Shown here in pieces: positions 46,831-55,796 of a stretch of 64,000 nt of DNA (positions within the stretch are counted from its first letter, which is position 1; every line of letters begins with the position of its first letter). The stretch covers positions 1,612,001-1,676,000 of the forward strand of contig NZ_CP059467.1 of NCBI RefSeq assembly GCF_017894365.1, in the 5' to 3' direction. The notes beneath the pieces are model-generated. The model was not told the DNA's origin, did not search any database, and was given only the letters and a program-made list of their open reading frames with translations. Both the position numbers and the translations under genes were made by a program. Source of the DNA: Aromatoleum bremense (GTDB lineage: Bacteria; Pseudomonadota; Gammaproteobacteria; Burkholderiales; Rhodocyclaceae).

Positions 46831-47565
46831 TCATGCCGTGGCCTTCTTTCGCATCGATTCGCCCTTCAGGGCGAGCTTGTGCGCGGCATGCACGATGCGA
46901 TCGAGGATCGCGTCGGCGAAGGTCGGGTCGCCGAGGTAGGCGTGCCAGTGCTCGATCGGCAGCTGGCTGGTGATCACCGTCGAGCGGCTGCCGACCCGGT
47001 CGTCGAGGAGCTCGAGCAGATCGCTGCGCTCGGCCGCCGAAGGCGCCGCCAGGCCCCAGTCGTCGATCACGATCAGGTCGAGCCGGGCCAACTGCATGAG
47101 CCGTCGGCTGAAGCTGCCGTCGGCGTGGGCGAGGCGCAGCTCCTCGAACAGGCGCGGCAGGCGCACGTAGTAGGCCGACAGCCCCTGGCGGCAGGCGGCG
47201 TTGGCGAGTGCGCAGGCGAGCCAGGTCTTGCCGCTGCCGGTGGGGCCGGTGATCAGGCAGTTCTGCGCCTGGCGGATCCAGTGGCAGGTGCCCAGCGCGG
47301 CGAACTGGCTGCGCTCGAGCCCTCGCCCGGCGCGGTAGTCGACATCCTCCAGGCAGGCGCCGCCGACCTTGATACGGGCGGCCTTGAGCAGGCGCTCGAT
47401 GCGCTTGCTGTCGCGCAGCAGCAGCTCGCGGTCGATGAGCTGGGCAAGGCGCTCGTCGAAGGTGAGCGCCTCGATGGCGGGATGGGCGTGTTGTTCTTCG
47501 AGGGCGCGCGCCATGCCCTCCAGGCGCAGGGCGCGCAGTTGGTCGAGGGTGGGGTGGGTGAGCAT
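46831..47565 (-). CDS. istB: IS21 transposition helper ATPase IstB, copy 1
   Basis: A 244-residue AAA+ ATPase that directs IstA to target DNA. Walker A is [17 protein letters not shown] and Walker B is [15 protein letters not shown]; the sensor region is [20 protein letters not shown]. It begins [20 protein letters not shown] at ATG 47565 with GGAGAAA upstream; the longer open frame into istA is not used. It lies downstream of istA on the same strand. Confidence 0.92.
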   Translation of the reverse strand: MLTHPTLDQLRALRLEGMARALEEQHAHPAIEALTFDERLAQLIDRELLLRDSKRIERLLKAARIKVGGACLEDVDYRAGRGLERSQFAALGTCHWIRQAQNCLITGPTGSGKTWLACALANAACRQGLSAYYVRLPRLFEELRLAHADGSFSRRLMQLARLDLIVIDDWGLAAPSAAERSDLLELLDDRVGSRSTVITSQLPIEHWHAYLGDPTFADAILDRIVHAAHKLALKGESMRKKATA

Positions 47566-47632
47566 CGTGGTTTCTCCGGTGCGGGTGGTTAATGGGGTGG
47601 GTCGAGCCGTTACGGCGTAACGGCGCTGCGGA

Positions 47633-49171
47633 TCAGTGGTAGTAGTGCGCACCGCGCAGGTTGGCGTGCGCATCGGGCAGGGCGAGTTCGGCCTGTTGCG
47701 GCGCACTCGCCGGCAGCGGTGCGCGATCGAGCCCGGTCTTGAGCATCGAGGCGAGGTTCTTGTAGCGCATCGCCCCGAGCGCGACGGCGCGGGTGGCGGC
47801 GGCCTCCAGCCGTGTGTTGCCGTACTGGCGGGCCAGGCGCATCAGCCCCAGGCAGGCGCGGTAGCCCTGTTCGGGGTGCGGCATGCGTTCGAGCTGGAAG
47901 GCGACCACGCGCTCGGTGTGCGGCCCCACCGTGGCGCCCCAGGCGATGAGCTTGCTGGGCGACCACTGGCGGTGGGCCTGGTGCGAGGCTGGCATGTGCT
48001 CGGTGAGCGTGCTGAAGGCGCCGCGCCGGTGGCTGCGGGCATGCACCGCCACGCGGCGTCCGCCGGCGAAGCACTCGATGCTCGAGAGCGTGACGCGAAG
48101 CTCCAGCACCTGCCCGACCAGCGCGTGGGGCACGCTGTAGTAGTGGCCGTCGAACTCGACGTGATAGTCGATGTTGGGCTTGGCCTTCTTCCACTGGGCG
48201 AACTGGAACGGCGTGGCGGGCAGCGCACGCAGCGCCGGCTGGTCGAGCGTCTCGAAGGCGCTGCGACGATTGCCCGGCAGGCGCTGGAAGGGGCGTGCGT
48301 TGAGATCCTCGAGCAGCTCGGCGATGGCCACGTCGAGCTCGGCCAGCGAGAAGAAGCGCCGGTGCCGCAGCCGCGCCAGGATCCAGCGCTGCACGATCTG
48401 TACGCCCACCTCCACCTTGCTCTTGTCCTGCGGCTTATAGGGGCGTGCGGGCAGGATCGCCACGCCGTAGTGCTGGGCGAACTCGGCAGTGGTGCGCTGC
48501 AATTGCGGCGCGTATCGGTCCGGTTCGCCGACCATGGAGCGGGTGTTGTCGGGGACGATCAGCTCGGGCACGCCGCCGATGAAACGCAGCGCCCGCCCCA
48601 GCGCCCCCAGCCAGTCGGCTTGTGACTGCGTGGCCGTGGCGCAGGCGAAAGTGTAGTTCGAGGCCCCGAGCACGGCCACGAAGATCTGCGCCCGAGAAAT
48701 CTCGCCGGTCTCGGCGTCGACGATCGGCACCGTGTCGCCCGCGTAGTCGATGAAGAGCTTCTCGCCGGCGCGATGCACCTGGCGCATCGAGCGTTTGAGC
48801 CCCTTGGCGAAGTCCCGATAGAGGTCGCAGAAGCGCGAATACTGGTAGGTCGGCCCGGCCGTCGCCTGGACGTACTCCTCCCACAGCAGTGCGAGCGTGA
48901 CGTTCTTGCGCTTGAGGCCTTGATGGACGCCGGCGAGATCGGGCATCCGGTAGCCCACCGCCGTCCCGCGCGGACGCGGCGTCCCGCCCAGCAGTGCGCG
49001 CAGGCGCGCCTCGTCGGCCGCCGCCAGTTCGGCCCAGCTCACGCCGCTGGCCTCAGCCGCCTTCACGTACTTGGCGACGACGCCCTTGGAAATCGACAGC
49101 GCGCGCGCGATGCGCTCATGCGAGAGCGCGCAGTCGTACTTGAGCCGTAACAGCTCCTTGATGTTGTGCAT
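47633..49171 (-). CDS. istA: IS21 transposase IstA, copy 1
   Basis: DDE transposase of about 512 residues. An N-terminal HTH ([20 protein letters not shown]) is followed by a zinc/linker region. The catalytic core has the first Asp in [15 protein letters not shown], the second in [13 protein letters not shown] and the Glu in [22 protein letters not shown]-terminal beta domain includes [23 protein letters not shown] 49171 ([10 protein letters not shown]) has GGAG upstream; 49192 and 49246 are alternative starts. Confidence 0.92.
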   Translation of the reverse strand: MHNIKELLRLKYDCALSHERIARALSISKGVVAKYVKAAEASGVSWAELAAADEARLRALLGGTPRPRGTAVGYRMPDLAGVHQGLKRKNVTLALLWEEYVQATAGPTYQYSRFCDLYRDFAKGLKRSMRQVHRAGEKLFIDYAGDTVPIVDAETGEISRAQIFVAVLGASNYTFACATATQSQADWLGALGRALRFIGGVPELIVPDNTRSMVGEPDRYAPQLQRTTAEFAQHYGVAILPARPYKPQDKSKVEVGVQIVQRWILARLRHRRFFSLAELDVAIAELLEDLNARPFQRLPGNRRSAFETLDQPALRALPATPFQFAQWKKAKPNIDYHVEFDGHYYSVPHALVGQVLELRVTLSSIECFAGGRRVAVHARSHRRGAFSTLTEHMPASHQAHRQWSPSKLIAWGATVGPHTERVVAFQLERMPHPEQGYRACLGLMRLARQYGNTRLEAAATRAVALGAMRYKNLASMLKTGLDRAPLPASAPQQAELALPDAHANLRGAHYYH

Positions 49172-49421
49172 GGCAATCCGCTCCGCCGGCATCCCCTCGC
49201 TCCGTGCAAAGCGCGCAAGGGTAGCCGTGACAAAGGTGGTTGCCACGCTGGCCGCACAGGCCGTTCCGATTTGATCGTGACCGACGATTCCGACAACGTG
49301 ACCGGTGATTCCGACGGCGGCCCAAATCGGTCACGATCAAATCGGAATCGCCGGTCACGACCTCGGAATCACCGGTCACACCCTTCTCGGAATGGGCGGT
49401 CACGATGGGTCGGAATACGCA

Positions 49422-50073
49422 CGCCATCACCGGCCGCGATGAGAAAGCACTGGAACGCGCACGGGCGGAATTGGGCGGCAGCGTATTGGCGATTCGCTCG
49501 GACGCGGGGGACATCGGTGCGCAGTGCGAATTGGCGCGGGTACTTGCACAGCAGTGGCCGCGACTGGACGTGCTGTACGCCAACGCAGGCGATGTCACCC
49601 ACCGGCCGCTGTCGGACTGGGACGAGACGGCCTGGGATTGGCTCATGGCGATCAACCTCAAAGGCCCGTTCTTCCTGATCCAATCGCTGTTGCCGCTGCT
49701 GGCCGATCCGGCATCGGTGATCCTGTGCGGATCGACCAGCGCCCATATCGGCCTGCCACAAAGCAGTGCCTACGCCGCCAGCAAGGCTGGCCTGCTGTCG
49801 CTGGCGCGCACGCTGTCGGCCGAACTGGCCGTGCGCGGCATCCGGGTCAATGGCTTGAGTCCAGGCCCGACCGAAACCCCGGCCCTTGGCAAGCTCGGGC
49901 TGTCCCCCGAGCAGCAGAGCGCCATGCAGGATGAAATCCGCAAGCTGGTGCCCATCGGCCGTATGGGAACGCCGTGGGAACTGGCGAAGGCGGCCGTCTT
50001 CCTCGCCTCGGACGAATCGCGCTTCGTCGTCGGAACGGAATTGCTGGTCGATGGCGGCGTGGCCAGTCTGTAG
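49422..50073 (+). pseudogene. 5'-truncated short-chain dehydrogenase
   Basis: The frame starts inside the IS21 end (49405) and enters SDR sequence at AITGRDEKALERARAEL. The first beta strand and the TGxxxGIG cofactor loop are missing. The rest is intact: VLYANAGDVTHRP, the catalytic Ser in VILCGSTSAHIG, YAASKAGLLSLARTLSAELA, and VNGLSPGPTETP. It ends FVVGTELLVDGGVASL. Without the Rossmann Gly-rich loop it should not bind NAD(P). The IS junction is the breakpoint. Confidence 0.82.
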
Positions 50074-50100
50074 CTCGCCAGCCTGTGGCGCGATGCGCGA

Positions 50101-50376
50101 CTACGGCGTGTCGCGTTCCTTCAATACGGCCTCAAGCTCCTGGCGCACCTGCGCCAGGAGCTGATCGGTCTTGCGCGTGCTGTCGCCAGCATAGGCCAGC
50201 GTCAGCAGCGTGAGCGGATGCACTTCCATCACCTCGCACAGTTCGTCCAGCTTGCTGATGGTCGGGCTTTTCAGGTCGCGCTCCAGCGTACTCATGTAGG
50301 TGCGGCTCGACACGTCGGAGAACGCTTCCTGGCTCAAGCCACGCGCTTTCCTGACCGTCTTCAATGCCCTCGCCAA
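50101..50376 (-). CDS. XRE-family helix-turn-helix regulator
   Basis: A 91-residue regulator. The HTH_3 domain covers about residues 1-62 (TVRKARGLSQEAFSDVSSRT, TYMSTLERDLKSPTISKLDE, LCEVMEVHPLTLLTLAY). A short helical tail LLAQVRQELEAVLKERDTP may dimerise. It starts at TTG 50376; a stop lies in frame eight codons upstream, so no longer start exists. It is convergent with the truncated SDR. Such proteins often sit in mobile elements; the target is unknown. Confidence 0.8.
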   Translation of the reverse strand: MARALKTVRKARGLSQEAFSDVSSRTYMSTLERDLKSPTISKLDELCEVMEVHPLTLLTLAYAGDSTRKTDQLLAQVRQELEAVLKERDTP

Positions 50377-50643
50377 CCAGGGCGCATTGTGACTATTTCA
50401 CTCTTACCTAAGACCTGTCCGGTCTGAAACCGCACTCTTGCGCCGAAGCGGAATCACTCTGCTGCAAACAGTTATGGTCTTTGGCGCGGACTGCGGCACG
50501 GTGTCCGATGCTGCCCGTCAATTCCTAGCGGCGCAGCCGTCGCATTCAGACGATTTTCGCAATGCACCGGAGCCAGTCGGTCTTGACAGCAACCGCTACA
50601 GCCTAACCCGATAACGATGACGCTTTGATGTTGAACCGGTAGC

Positions 50644-50948
50644 CCCGCATCACGAAAACCCAGCGCCTGCTGCTGATCGGCCGCCTGCAACGCTTGCAGC
50701 GCCTGGGTCTGGCCGACGAGATGCAGCTCGGCACCTGGGCCGTCCATGCGGACGCGGAGAAGACCTTGCGCGCCCTGGGCGAGCGCGGCGACATTCTCCG
50801 CGCGACGCAGCGGGCCATGCGCGGCGAGCCGCGCGAGCTGGGCGCTCCTGCCCGCTTGGTGGCACAGGATGGTGGCGCTCGCTCGCACCAGTGCGTGGTT
50901 GCACTCTCGCAGCAGGGGGACGAGTGGGTTCAGCGGCATAAGGGTTGA
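50644..50948 (+). pseudogene. Remnant of DUF3363/RlxS-type relaxase
   Basis: A plus-strand open stretch after a TAG reads TKTQRLLLIGRLQRLQRLGL, then AVHADAEKTLRALGERGDIL and RATQRAMRGEPRELG. The LRALGERGDI..R..HR/QRA pattern is typical of the region after the catalytic domain of VirD2-like relaxases with DUF3363. No start codon or N-terminal catalytic part is present. After about residue 63 similarity ends. It is a decayed piece of a conjugative or mobilisable element different from the MobH element nearby. Confidence 0.5.
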
Positions 50949-51216
50949 TCCGGGTGAAGTCGAGCCTAAGGGCGATGCGAAAGAGCACTGTGCTCATCCT
51001 CTCGAAGCTGATCCGGCCACGCGCTTGGCGCTTGGTGACCTGGAAGGACCCATTCAGGGCTTCCAGGAGGCCGTCAGCCTGGTGGGGCTGTGTCCAGGCG
51101 ACGATGCCCTCGAAGTAGTTTCGGATCAGCCAGGCGACGTCCCTCATCGGCTTGAGACCCCTACGACCGTTGCCACTGGCCACGAGTCCCCCAATTCTTC
51201 GCAGTTCCATTACCAT
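50929..51216 (-). pseudogene. C-terminal remnant of ISL3-type transposase
   Basis: On the minus strand, residues after the initial MVMELRRIGG read RDVAWLIRNYFEGIVAWTQP, then LLEALNGSFQVTKRQARGRI and LRLDFTRINPYAA. This matches the conserved end of ISL3-family transposases (EALN..Q..KR.ARG...LDF..INPHA). The rest of the transposase is missing, and the frame runs on into sequence antisense to the relaxase remnant. Confidence 0.6.
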
Positions 51217-51244
51217 TGAAAAGATCGTTCGTATGAACTATATT
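51216..51244 (+). promoter_or_regulatory. Promoter of the TetR cassette with operator-like half-sites
   Basis: TTGAAA at 51216-51221 and TATATT at 51239-51244 are separated by exactly 17 bp. Between them GTTC and GAAC (51227-51238) form an interrupted dyad, a place where a TetR dimer would block RNA polymerase. The promoter lies 25 bp before the regulator start. Autoregulation is inferred. Confidence 0.6.
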
Positions 51245-51268
51245 TTTATCGGAACAGCCGGAGGATGT

Positions 51269-51970
51269 ATGCCAAATCATGCCGAGACAACCAGCGGCCA
51301 CGAGGCCCGCAGTGCCAGGACCCGATCACAGTTGATCGAAGCGACGATTGATGTTGTCGCTGCCGTTGGCTACGAGGGGGCAACCACACGCGCCTTGTCC
51401 CAGGCGGCTAAAACCAAGCTGTCGGCCATTCCCTACCATTTCGGCAGCAAGAAGGAACTCTATCTGGCAGCAGCGGACATGATCGCCGAATATGCGGCCG
51501 ATCGCTTCGGTGAGGCTGCGGCCCTGCTCGACGATACATCGGACGTTGAGCTTTCCGTTCGCTTCGAGCATGCGCTGATCCAACTGCTCCACACCATGCT
51601 GGAGGATGCCGAGCCGCATGCCTGGACGGCATTCGTGGCCCGTTGCGCTTACGACAACGACGACGCCTTCGCCCTGATTCATGAACGCGCGATCACTCCT
51701 CTGCAGGAACGTCTAGTACATGCCGCCAGCCAATTTAGCGGTCGATCCTCCAATGACGAGGGGCTGCGGCTGCGCGTCATCGCAATTCTGACGGCAATTT
51801 TCAGTTTCAGGTTTCTGCGGGGCGTGATGCTCCGTGGTATGGACTGGAAAAGCATGCGGAACCAAGCCACCAAGCAAATCACGGACATGATCCACGATCT
51901 CTGCCGAAGCGGCTTTCTTGCTGTTTGGCCGGCCGGTGACGGCACGGACCGAAAAACAGGCCCCGCCTGA
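51269..51970 (+). CDS. TetR-family regulator, CecR/DUF1956-like
   Basis: A 233-residue repressor. The TetR HTH is at about 18-62 (RSQLIEATIDVVAAVGYEGA, TTRALSQAAKTKLSAIPYHF, GSKKELYLAAADMIA). The ligand domain contains PHAWTAFVARCAYDNDDAFA, AITPLQERLVHAASQF and FSFRFLRGVMLRGMDWKS, as in CecR (YbiH). ATG 51269 follows GGAGGA; the upstream in-frame ATG 51233 overlaps the promoter and is unlikely. It heads a three-gene cassette; CecR relatives usually control membrane-fusion/ABC export genes, which are absent here. Confidence 0.85.
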   Translation: MPNHAETTSGHEARSARTRSQLIEATIDVVAAVGYEGATTRALSQAAKTKLSAIPYHFGSKKELYLAAADMIAEYAADRFGEAAALLDDTSDVELSVRFEHALIQLLHTMLEDAEPHAWTAFVARCAYDNDDAFALIHERAITPLQERLVHAASQFSGRSSNDEGLRLRVIAILTAIFSFRFLRGVMLRGMDWKSMRNQATKQITDMIHDLCRSGFLAVWPAGDGTDRKTGPA

Positions 51971-52007
51971 TTCCATTGATCTCTCTCCAATTGAAAGGAA
52001 ATGCACC

Positions 52008-52616
52008 ATGACTCTCCAATCCTACATACACCAGACCATCGCATGGGCGAAGCACCGTCTCGATGAGACTGATGCCATTCTTTCCCAGGTCGAGAAATCG
52101 ACCGCCGATATCAAGGAAGATGCCCGCAAGCAAGCCGATGCAGCTCGCGCACGCCTCGCGGCGTCCCGCGCGAAACTACAGCAGTACTACGATGATTTGC
52201 GCGCCCAGGCGGACACCGCGAAGCAGGAAGCGGGCGAAATTCAGGATAAGCTCGAAGCCGAATGGATTGAAGTCGAGTCCGCCCTCCAGCAGTTTGTGAC
52301 CACGACCGGCGACCAAGTGAAAACCGTGCGTAGCATTGTCGTCGTCCGTGCGCACGCACAGCGGCAAGCGTGGCAAAACTCGCTAAAGGATTTGCGTGAC
52401 CAGGCGGCTGATGCCGTTGAGAAGGCCCGCGGCGAACTCGATACCGCGTTCGATCACCTTTCTACCGAGACCGAGAAGTTCCAGGAGCGTATCGGTGAGG
52501 TCAAGGACGCCGGCGATGAATCCTGGCGTGCCGTCAAGCAGGGGTTCGCCGATGCCAAGGCTGCTCACGCCGTCACGGTCCAGAAAATCAAGGATGCCTT
52601 TTCCAAGGTTATCTGA
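52008..52616 (+). CDS. Cytosolic apolipoprotein-like coiled-coil protein (paralog A)
   Basis: A 202-residue, almost fully helical protein without signal peptide or membrane segment. It starts MTLQSYIHQTIAWAKHRLDE and continues with heptad-rich, Ala/Lys/Glu/Gln segments (EDARKQADAARARLAASRAK). A single less polar stretch is at TTTGDQVKTVRSIVVVRAHA. It resembles apolipoprotein/ExoV-type amphipathic repeats. Its first 90 residues align with the exported protein encoded next, with one single-residue gap (HQ-x-x-AW, RL, DA, EK, AR, ADAA). It is 37 bp after the tetR stop with AAAGGAA upstream. Function unknown; membrane-surface binding is a guess. Confidence 0.72.
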   Translation: MTLQSYIHQTIAWAKHRLDETDAILSQVEKSTADIKEDARKQADAARARLAASRAKLQQYYDDLRAQADTAKQEAGEIQDKLEAEWIEVESALQQFVTTTGDQVKTVRSIVVVRAHAQRQAWQNSLKDLRDQAADAVEKARGELDTAFDHLSTETEKFQERIGEVKDAGDESWRAVKQGFADAKAAHAVTVQKIKDAFSKVI

Positions 52617-52664
52617 ACCTAGACGCCACGTTGCTTTTGTTTTGGCTCATCAGGAGAAATCACC

Positions 52665-53372
52665 GTGAAACTTCGCTTTTCCACGATCGCCTTGGCGCTG
52701 CTTGCCCAAGCAGCGTTGTTGTCGGCTCATCCCGCCCTGGCGCAAAATGTAGGAGCACAGGCCGATTCAGCCGCCACACAGAAGGAGCCCTCAAGGGTTC
52801 ACCAAGCACTGGCGTGGTCGCAGGATCGGCTGGCCCAGCTTGATGCCAACATTACCGCTTTGGAAAAAGATGCCAGCAGGCTCCGGGGCGAGGCACGCAC
52901 CAAGGCCGATGCGGCGTTGGCGGATCTGCGCAAGCAGCGGGATGCCTATCGCCGCCGGGCTCAAGATGCTGCAGCCAACGCACAGAGCTGGAGCGATGCC
53001 CAGATTGCCGAAGCACGTCAGGGGCTCGACAATGATTGGGCCGCCTTTCAGGCCGCCCGAGACAAATATCTTGAACAAAGCAAGGCCAGCATCGCTACGC
53101 GCCGCGCCGTATTGGAGGCGGAACTTGAGGCGCAGCAGAAAGCGCTTGCGGGACTGCGAGCCGACGCGGCCAAGCTTGAGGCGGATCAGCGCACAGCCAT
53201 TGAAGCGCGTATTGCTGCACTGAATGCAGATGTGGAGGAGACCAAGGCCCGGGTCTCAAAAGCCTCGGCCGAGGTATGGGAGACCACGAAAAAGAGCTAT
53301 GGGGAAGCCCAGCGGCTCTTTTCCGAGACATATGCGTCCATCCGTCAGTCTATTGACGAAGCTTCGAAGTAA
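52665..53372 (+). CDS. Exported coiled-coil protein (paralog B)
   Basis: A 235-residue protein with a clear signal peptide (MKLRFSTIALALLAQAALLS, cut at ALA-Q near 26) and then a continuous helical, Ala/Glu/Lys/Arg-rich body. Residues 45-130 (HQALAWSQDRLAQLDANITA, EARTKADAALADL) are homologous to the start of the cytosolic protein upstream. No lipobox, transmembrane helix or named domain is seen, so it should be periplasmic or secreted. AGGAGAA precedes the ATG; it is 48 bp after the previous stop and last in the cassette. Confidence 0.72.
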   Translation: MKLRFSTIALALLAQAALLSAHPALAQNVGAQADSAATQKEPSRVHQALAWSQDRLAQLDANITALEKDASRLRGEARTKADAALADLRKQRDAYRRRAQDAAANAQSWSDAQIAEARQGLDNDWAAFQAARDKYLEQSKASIATRRAVLEAELEAQQKALAGLRADAAKLEADQRTAIEARIAALNADVEETKARVSKASAEVWETTKKSYGEAQRLFSETYASIRQSIDEASK

Positions 53373-53450
53373 ATTTCCTTACGCCGAAGACGTGGAGAGC
53401 CCCTAAATATTCCCGTCTCTGGCTCACGCCTCCGGTGAGGGGCGGGACGC

Positions 53451-53600
53451 ATGGAACTTCGTCACTTGCGCTGTTTTCTGGCCGTGGCTGCGGCCAGTCC
53501 GAAACGCCACCGAAGGCCAACACCTCGGAAGCGAATATTCCAACGGTGGAAGAACTGGCTGTTCGCCGGCAGCCTGCGGGTGGAGGCGATGCGACACTGA
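53451..53600 (+). pseudogene. Start of a LysR-type regulator gene, decayed
   Basis: The frame opens MELRHLRCFLAVAAAS, the near-invariant start of LysR regulators. It then loses all similarity (PKRHRRPTPRKRIFQRW) and stops at 53598-53600. No LysR HTH follows in any frame. GAGGGG lies upstream. The rest of the 292-bp gap between the coiled-coil gene and the relaxase stop shows nothing else. Confidence 0.4.
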
Positions 53601-53664
53601 CCACAATTTTTCGCCTGGGTCAGCGAGACGTGGCTGTGTCTCGATTTGAGCTGTTGATCCCCGC

Positions 53665-55467
53665 TTATTCAGACTTGATTGAGAGATAAGGGTTGTTGGG
53701 CGGAATCTCGGCGAGCAACTGGGATGCATCTTCCAGCAGATAGCCATGCAGTCGGCGGGATTTTCTAGGACCAGTGACATCGCAAGTCCAGATGTTCAGG
53801 CCATTGGGATGTTTGCGATGAAGTTGTAGCCGCTCGAAGCGCTTTTGTACCCACTGCCAATCCTGCTGGTTGTCCTGTTTGGCAAGCGTTCCGACCCCCG
53901 GGTATTCTTGTGCATAGCGTTGGAACACGCCTGGGCTGACTAGATAGGCTGTGTCGCTCACCGTATGCACAAGCGCTTTCGCGTCATTGATGATGAGTCG
54001 GCGTGAGGTCACTCCCTGTTTCAGCCACGCCATGAAATGTTCGCCCGACGGGTGTGCTGCCTTCGAGGATGGTTCGGTGCGTACCGGATGTGCCGCGCCC
54101 GCGGCAGCCGTTGCTTCCTGTCGGGTGCCGGACGTGTCGCTCATGCCCACCGTGGCCAACATGTCCTCCATAACGTCAGGTACGGGCTGGGCTACGGGCG
54201 GCGAAGTGGGGGCGATGCTGCTGTCTTCCCAAGGCGAGATTTCCGCGCCGCTCGGGGCCGACTTCGCCACTGCCGAAGGTGGGATGGCTGGCGCACCGGC
54301 CTCGTTTTCCGCGGGTGTCGTATCGATCGCCACCGTGCCGGCAAAAGGCGACGGCCGCTTGCCAGCTTCCCAGATTAGCGCGGGCGCGAGACGCAACAGG
54401 GTGAACGAGTGGGACCAGCCATTGGAACTGGTCACGGTCGCCCGCCAAACCGCCTTGTCGTCCGGTGTAGGCTGCAACATGCCGTGATCCTGTAGCACGT
54501 TGAACACTGCGGTGTTGTTCGCAGGGATGCCATCGATGCCCTGGGCAAGCAGGTGAGCACGCAGCTTGTCGGAGACCGTCTTGCTCACCAGCCACAGCGC
54601 TTCCTCGGTGAGCCAGCCATCGGAGGCCTCGGGCTGATTCAGCTTCAACTCTTCCTTGAGCAGATAACGCAACCCGTCCAGCAGCTTGCGTTGCAGTGCG
54701 TGCTTGGGCGCTGCCATGGCGCGGGCCGGATCGCCGCCCAGTTCCTGAGCCACCGACGCCCGGTCTGCTTGCACGACGAGCTCTCCCAGGACACCGGCAT
54801 GTTCGTACTGACCGGCCAGCACATAGAGCAGCGGTGCCCAGAGAGCCGGATAGTCGCTGAGCCAGTCCAGGACGTGGCGGTCGAGCAGTTGGCGATAGAG
54901 CAAGCCTGTTGCGGCGCTGTGCAGGCGGTACTCGCGGTCATCACGGTAGCGGAATCGGTACGCCTGGTGCAGCGGGCCATGCCACGGATGCCAAGTACTG
55001 CCGTCGGCCAGTTCGACGTGTAGATCGACGGCGATCTTGCCGATGTCATGCAGCAGCGCGGCATAGGCGACTGCAGCGGTCCAGGCCTCGGCTTGCGCCG
55101 CCTGGTCTTCGGGGCTGGCACCGATGGGCAGCAGATGGGACTGCCGCAGTTTCAGGCTGTAGGCGACGATCTCCAGGCCGTGGTCCAGCATGCCGCCCGG
55201 GTAGGCATGGTGATGCGCCTCGGAGGCCGGGAAGGCCTGGACCAGTTCGGCGTAGCGTTCCAGGGGCGTGCGGTACAGGGTGGCGAATTGCCTGCGTGAG
55301 AGCGAGGTGCGCTGCCAGATGTGCTCCAGCAGCTTCTGCCGGCGTGGGGTGGCCAGCAGCGATGCGGCCGACTCAGGACGCAGGAGCCCTTTCGGGATGG
55401 CGGTGACGGGTGGTGGCGTCGGTGCGGCAGCGACCGGGGGCCGTTTTCGCTGGAACAGGGAGAGCAT
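53665..55467 (-). CDS. traI: MobH-type conjugative relaxase (TraI, PFGI-1 class)
   Basis: Relaxase of SXT/PFGI-1/ICEclc-type integrative elements that nicks oriT to start conjugation; about 600 residues. The N-terminal TraI_2 domain (about 25-330) has the HD-hydrolase-like metal motif: HHHAYPGGMLDHGLEIVAYS, AALLHDIGKIAVD and HPWHGPLHQAYRFRYRDDRE. A variable Pro/Ala-rich linker covers about 390-470. The conserved C-terminal domain (about 480-600) has EHFMAWLKQGVTSRRLIIND and VSPGVFQRYAQEYPGVGTLA. ATG 55467 (MLSLFQRKRP) fits the family; TTG 55539 is unlikely. IS21 copy 2 lies 123 bp upstream of this start. Confidence 0.88.
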   Translation of the reverse strand: MLSLFQRKRPPVAAAPTPPPVTAIPKGLLRPESAASLLATPRRQKLLEHIWQRTSLSRRQFATLYRTPLERYAELVQAFPASEAHHHAYPGGMLDHGLEIVAYSLKLRQSHLLPIGASPEDQAAQAEAWTAAVAYAALLHDIGKIAVDLHVELADGSTWHPWHGPLHQAYRFRYRDDREYRLHSAATGLLYRQLLDRHVLDWLSDYPALWAPLLYVLAGQYEHAGVLGELVVQADRASVAQELGGDPARAMAAPKHALQRKLLDGLRYLLKEELKLNQPEASDGWLTEEALWLVSKTVSDKLRAHLLAQGIDGIPANNTAVFNVLQDHGMLQPTPDDKAVWRATVTSSNGWSHSFTLLRLAPALIWEAGKRPSPFAGTVAIDTTPAENEAGAPAIPPSAVAKSAPSGAEISPWEDSSIAPTSPPVAQPVPDVMEDMLATVGMSDTSGTRQEATAAAGAAHPVRTEPSSKAAHPSGEHFMAWLKQGVTSRRLIINDAKALVHTVSDTAYLVSPGVFQRYAQEYPGVGTLAKQDNQQDWQWVQKRFERLQLHRKHPNGLNIWTCDVTGPRKSRRLHGYLLEDASQLLAEIPPNNPYLSIKSE

Positions 55468-55590
55468 GTGAGGTGTCCTAATGACGGGCCGACTGGGAGG
55501 CCTTTTGGCCTTTTCGAGGTAGGGCCTTTCCCCTTGCACCCCATTCCCTTGCCATTTCGGCCCTTTGGCCTTTAACCGTTTCGGTATAGC
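55468..55590. repeat. AAGGCC-type short repeats upstream of the relaxase, possible oriT part
   Basis: Read on the minus strand, the 123 bp between the relaxase start and the IS end hold about five copies of AAAGGCC/AAAGGGCC, clustered at 55498-55505, 55508-55514, 55526-55532 and 55560-55575. Repeats next to a relaxase gene are candidates for part of oriT or for regulator binding. The upstream side is cut by the IS, so an oriT could be incomplete. Confidence 0.35.
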
Positions 55591-55796
55591 TGCGCATTCC
55601 GACGATCGTGACCGCTCATACCGACGAACGTGACCGGTGCTCTGTGCGCGCCAGCGTGGTGTTCAGAGTTTAACCGCGTCGGTCACGATCACGGTCATTT
55701 CGGGGCATGGCATAGGCTTATCCACAGGCGGCCGCCAGCGCGCCTCACACGCTGGCGGGCGGCCGGCTGTGGGTAAGCCGTACAGCACGCGCGGCC

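Larger units (their letters stand above)
46625..49421 (-). mobile_element. IS21-family insertion sequence, copy 1
   Basis: A 2797-bp element with istA and istB on the minus strand. The ends are TGCGCATTCC at 46625 and GGAATACGCA at 49412-49421, imperfect inverted repeats (9 of 10). Both ends carry several copies of a subterminal CGGTCACGATC/GGAAT-type repeat, dense at 49264-49421, as expected for IstA binding. The boundaries come from comparison with the copy at 55591-58387, where flanking bases diverge. No target-site duplication is visible (left flank GTAGTGC, right flank CGCCATC). It separates a truncated glycosyltransferase from a truncated SDR. Confidence 0.92.

Noticed and set aside
50472..50939. 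A 155-codon minus-strand frame beginning MPLNPLVPLLRECN
   Set aside because: It lies antisense to the relaxase remnant and shows no recognisable domain; treated as a shadow frame in decayed DNA.
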